Source: Candidatus Bathyarchaeota archaeon
Lineage (GTDB): Archaea > Thermoproteota > Bathyarchaeia > Bathyarchaeales > Bathycorpusculaceae
Direction: 5' to 3'
Length of the DNA: 6,984 nucleotides
Assembly (NCBI GenBank): GCA_030673805.1
Contig: DAOVIH010000058.1
Span: 1-6,984, forward strand
Shown here: positions 5,634-6,984 of the stretch, piece after piece
Position numbering within the stretch: position 1 is the stretch's first letter
How the letters are laid out: every line of letters starts with the position of its first letter
Made by a program: the position numbers and the translations under genes
The notes under the pieces: generated by a model
Database searches by the model: none
What the model saw: the letters and a program-made list of their open reading frames with translations, nothing else
What the model was told of the DNA's origin: nothing

Positions 5634-6641
5634 CTACTTTTTCCTTTGAACAGAATACTCTGTAATGCCCTTCAGATGTTCTCGATACTCATTATCGGGG
5701 AGAATATTCAGTACAGACATGGCTTTTTCTTTCCATTTTTGGGCCTCAGAATAAGCTTTTTCGATTCCTCCAGAAGACTTTACTATCTGTAATCCCTCCT
5801 TGACAAAGCTCGGATTAAGCTTCTTTGGTTGCATTATTCCCCAGAGGATATTGTCACCGGCAAGTGTTTCTAGGGTAAGAATTGTTGGGAGCGTAACCCT
5901 ACCGTTTTGCAGATCATTTCCGATAGGTTTTCCCAGTTGTTCCTCTTCACCAACAAAGTCAAGTATGTCGTCAACTATTTGGAAACTCCGTCCCAAGTAT
6001 AGGCCAAACTTGCCAAAACTTCCCCTTTCTTGGGTGCTACCACCACCTATGATAGAACCAATTTGGCAACTTGCAGAGAAAAGACTAGCCGTTCGAGAGT
6101 CAATCTGGGAATAATATGCTTTTTTGATCGCCTCAAGGTCGTTATTCATACACGGAGAATTTGAACCTTCCTTCAAAATCTCTGACTTAGAAACTTCTAG
6201 GGCAATCTTGGAAAAAATCGATGTAACCTTCAACATTTTTGTCTCGATCACCCAATTAAATGTCTTAGCAAGACAGTAATCCGCAACTAGAATAGCTATT
6301 TTGTTTCCCCAGATCGAATTTACTGTGGGGATCCCGCGTCTTGTTTTAGCATTATCGATAACGTCGTCTAAGAGCAAGGTAGCTGAGTGAAAAAGCTCAA
6401 TCGATGCTGCAAGTGTAATAAGACTGTTCGTATCCCAGTTTGATGCGTGACTAACCGAGTGTTGAAGTCTCCCAACCAACAGCATGATAGCGGGTCTCAA
6501 CAACTTTCCTTTGCCTTTAATTATGTGATGATTTATTGTTTCGCCCAATATCCCTGGTTCGGATGCGAATCTCTTTAATTCCTCCTCGACTCTTGACAAG
6601 TCTTGGCTAATTGTTTGGGAAAAGATCAGAGGAGAGGGCAT
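5634..6641 (-). CDS. Trans-polyprenyl diphosphate synthase, probably medium/long chain
   Basis: This 335-residue isoprenoid chain-elongating enzyme condenses isopentenyl diphosphate units onto an allylic diphosphate. The isopentenyl-diphosphate-binding region GKGKLLRP is at 43-50, the first Asp-rich motif DDVID at 92-96 followed by R101-R102, and the second Asp-rich motif DDILD at 224-228, with GKPIGNDLQNGRVTLP at 237-252. In archaeal GGPP synthases the fifth residue before the first motif is typically bulky (Phe77 in the Sulfolobus enzyme, whose replacement lengthens products). Here it is A87 with T88 next, and the context HSATLL resembles bacterial long-chain synthases such as IspB. This suggests a quinone side chain or other long prenyl product rather than C20 membrane lipid, but GGPP synthase remains possible. 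The usual His just before DD is Leu91. The start is ATG at 6641 with no clear Shine-Dalgarno. Its 3' end is 3 nt from the convergent MobB gene. Confidence 0.92.
   Translation of the reverse strand: MPSPLIFSQTISQDLSRVEEELKRFASEPGILGETINHHIIKGKGKLLRPAIMLLVGRLQHSVSHASNWDTNSLITLAASIELFHSATLLLDDVIDNAKTRRGIPTVNSIWGNKIAILVADYCLAKTFNWVIETKMLKVTSIFSKIALEVSKSEILKEGSNSPCMNNDLEAIKKAYYSQIDSRTASLFSASCQIGSIIGGGSTQERGSFGKFGLYLGRSFQIVDDILDFVGEEEQLGKPIGNDLQNGRVTLPTILTLETLAGDNILWGIMQPKKLNPSFVKEGLQIVKSSGGIEKAYSEAQKWKEKAMSVLNILPDNEYREHLKGITEYSVQRKK
5638..5647 (+). terminator. T-rich terminator candidate for the regulator-mobB transcript
   Basis: TTTTTCCTTT starts 8 nt after the mobB stop. The two convergent genes are only 3 nt apart, so any terminator must lie inside the opposing gene, as this does. 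Oligo-T without a stem is the normal archaeal signal. Confidence 0.4.
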
Positions 6642-6984
6642 GTATTCTCAAACATCCATTACGGTTTGTAAGGATTATCCCTCTAACTTAATCTTTTGGT
6701 TCATTCTCTGCTCGTTGACTTTCAAATCGTTTCCCTTTGGATTAGTCTACTTAATAGAAAGTACAACAATAAACATGAGTGGGATAATGAAAGACTAATG
6801 AGGAACTCAAAAAGTGCAAAACGAGCTTCGCCCAGCCCTGAGTCCTAATTGACTCCTGTTTCCAGATAAGCCAGATTTCTAAGATCTTCGAGGTAGAAGG
6901 GAGGAGGGAGTCCTTATTCCTAGAAAATCTGTTGGAGAAAAAACACCAAACAGGGTAGTGTCTTCAAGAAATCAACTATAGAAA
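6642..6984. other. Intergenic region without a recognisable gene
   Basis: No frame has both a start and a protein-like product. The longest start-less open frame (minus strand, about 75 codons, ending near 6748) gives a composition unlike real protein. Visible elements are a TATA-like CTACTTAATA near 6747-6756 on the plus strand, a 5-bp hairpin GAGTC-CTAATT-GACTC (6840-6855), and a purine-rich GAAGGGAGGAGGGAG near 6896-6910. On the minus strand ATTAAGTTA (about 6683-6691) could serve as the prenyl synthase TATA box with a leader of roughly 20 nt. The right end may be the upstream region of a gene beyond the window. Confidence 0.5.

Noticed and set aside
5800..6114. 104-codon plus-strand open frame
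   Set aside because: It is antisense to the region holding the second Asp-rich motif of the prenyl synthase, and rich in Ser/Pro/Arg as expected of a shadow.
6798..6841. Possible C/D box guide RNA (ATGAGGA ... CTGA)
   Set aside because: The C box is imperfect and no internal D'/C' pair or terminal stem is found; too little to call.
6748..6975. Start-less open frame of about 75 codons on the minus strand
   Set aside because: No ATG/GTG/TTG at a sensible place, ends in a Cys/Tyr/His-rich tail, no recognisable motif.
1..6984. tRNA or rRNA genes, CRISPR repeats, insertion sequences
   Set aside because: No cloverleaf with a GGTTCGA-type T-loop, no regularly spaced direct repeats and no transposase motifs were seen on reading both strands.

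Overview
The window looks archaeal, and most resembles the TACK/Bathyarchaeia-type lineages, though that placement is tentative. The signs are two genes that appear to be transcribed with little or no leader from A/T-rich TATA-like boxes, several TTG starts, an archaeal-type winged-helix regulator next to a MobB-like GTPase, an isoprenoid chain synthase, and three copies of an archaeal-style predicted nucleotidyltransferase. No rRNA, tRNA, CRISPR array or transposase was recognised. The whole stretch is moderately A/T-rich and reads as ordinary chromosome, with one unusual paralogous block in the middle.

Layout: (1) 1-1093, minus strand, a histone-deacetylase/acetylpolyamine-amidohydrolase family protein that was not in the supplied protein list because it runs off the left edge. 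It was translated by hand and is complete through all its catalytic motifs. (2) 1094-1392, a divergent intergenic region with two promoter-like boxes and several inverted repeats, possibly including a small structured RNA or cis-element. (3) 1393-4505, three paralogous proteins of about 340-356 residues. Each has a Pol-beta-type nucleotidyltransferase core (GS...DID), a shared N-terminal domain with an HPP/HPQ signature, and a C-terminal beta-rich, OB-like domain. The first is on the plus strand. The other two form a minus-strand operon with a 13-nt overlap and meet the first tail-to-tail with an 18-bp overlap. (4) 4506-4611, a short divergent promoter region. (5) 4612-5630, plus strand, a winged-helix DNA-binding protein followed 8 nt later by a MobB-like P-loop GTPase. 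(6) 5634-6641, minus strand, a trans-prenyl diphosphate synthase whose chain-length-determining residues look like those of medium/long-chain enzymes. (7) 6642-6984, no convincing gene.

The functional logic is weak between blocks (protein deacylation, nucleotidyl transfer, molybdenum-cofactor chemistry, isoprenoid synthesis). Within blocks it is clear: the two minus-strand nucleotidyltransferases are probably translationally coupled, and the regulator and MobB are probably one transcript. The three-member nucleotidyltransferase cluster is the part most likely to be undescribed. Its members have diverged so far that they share little beyond domain order and signature motifs, and one member seems to have lost acidic residues that the other two share. 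This suggests division of labour or a hetero-oligomeric enzyme rather than a recent duplication.
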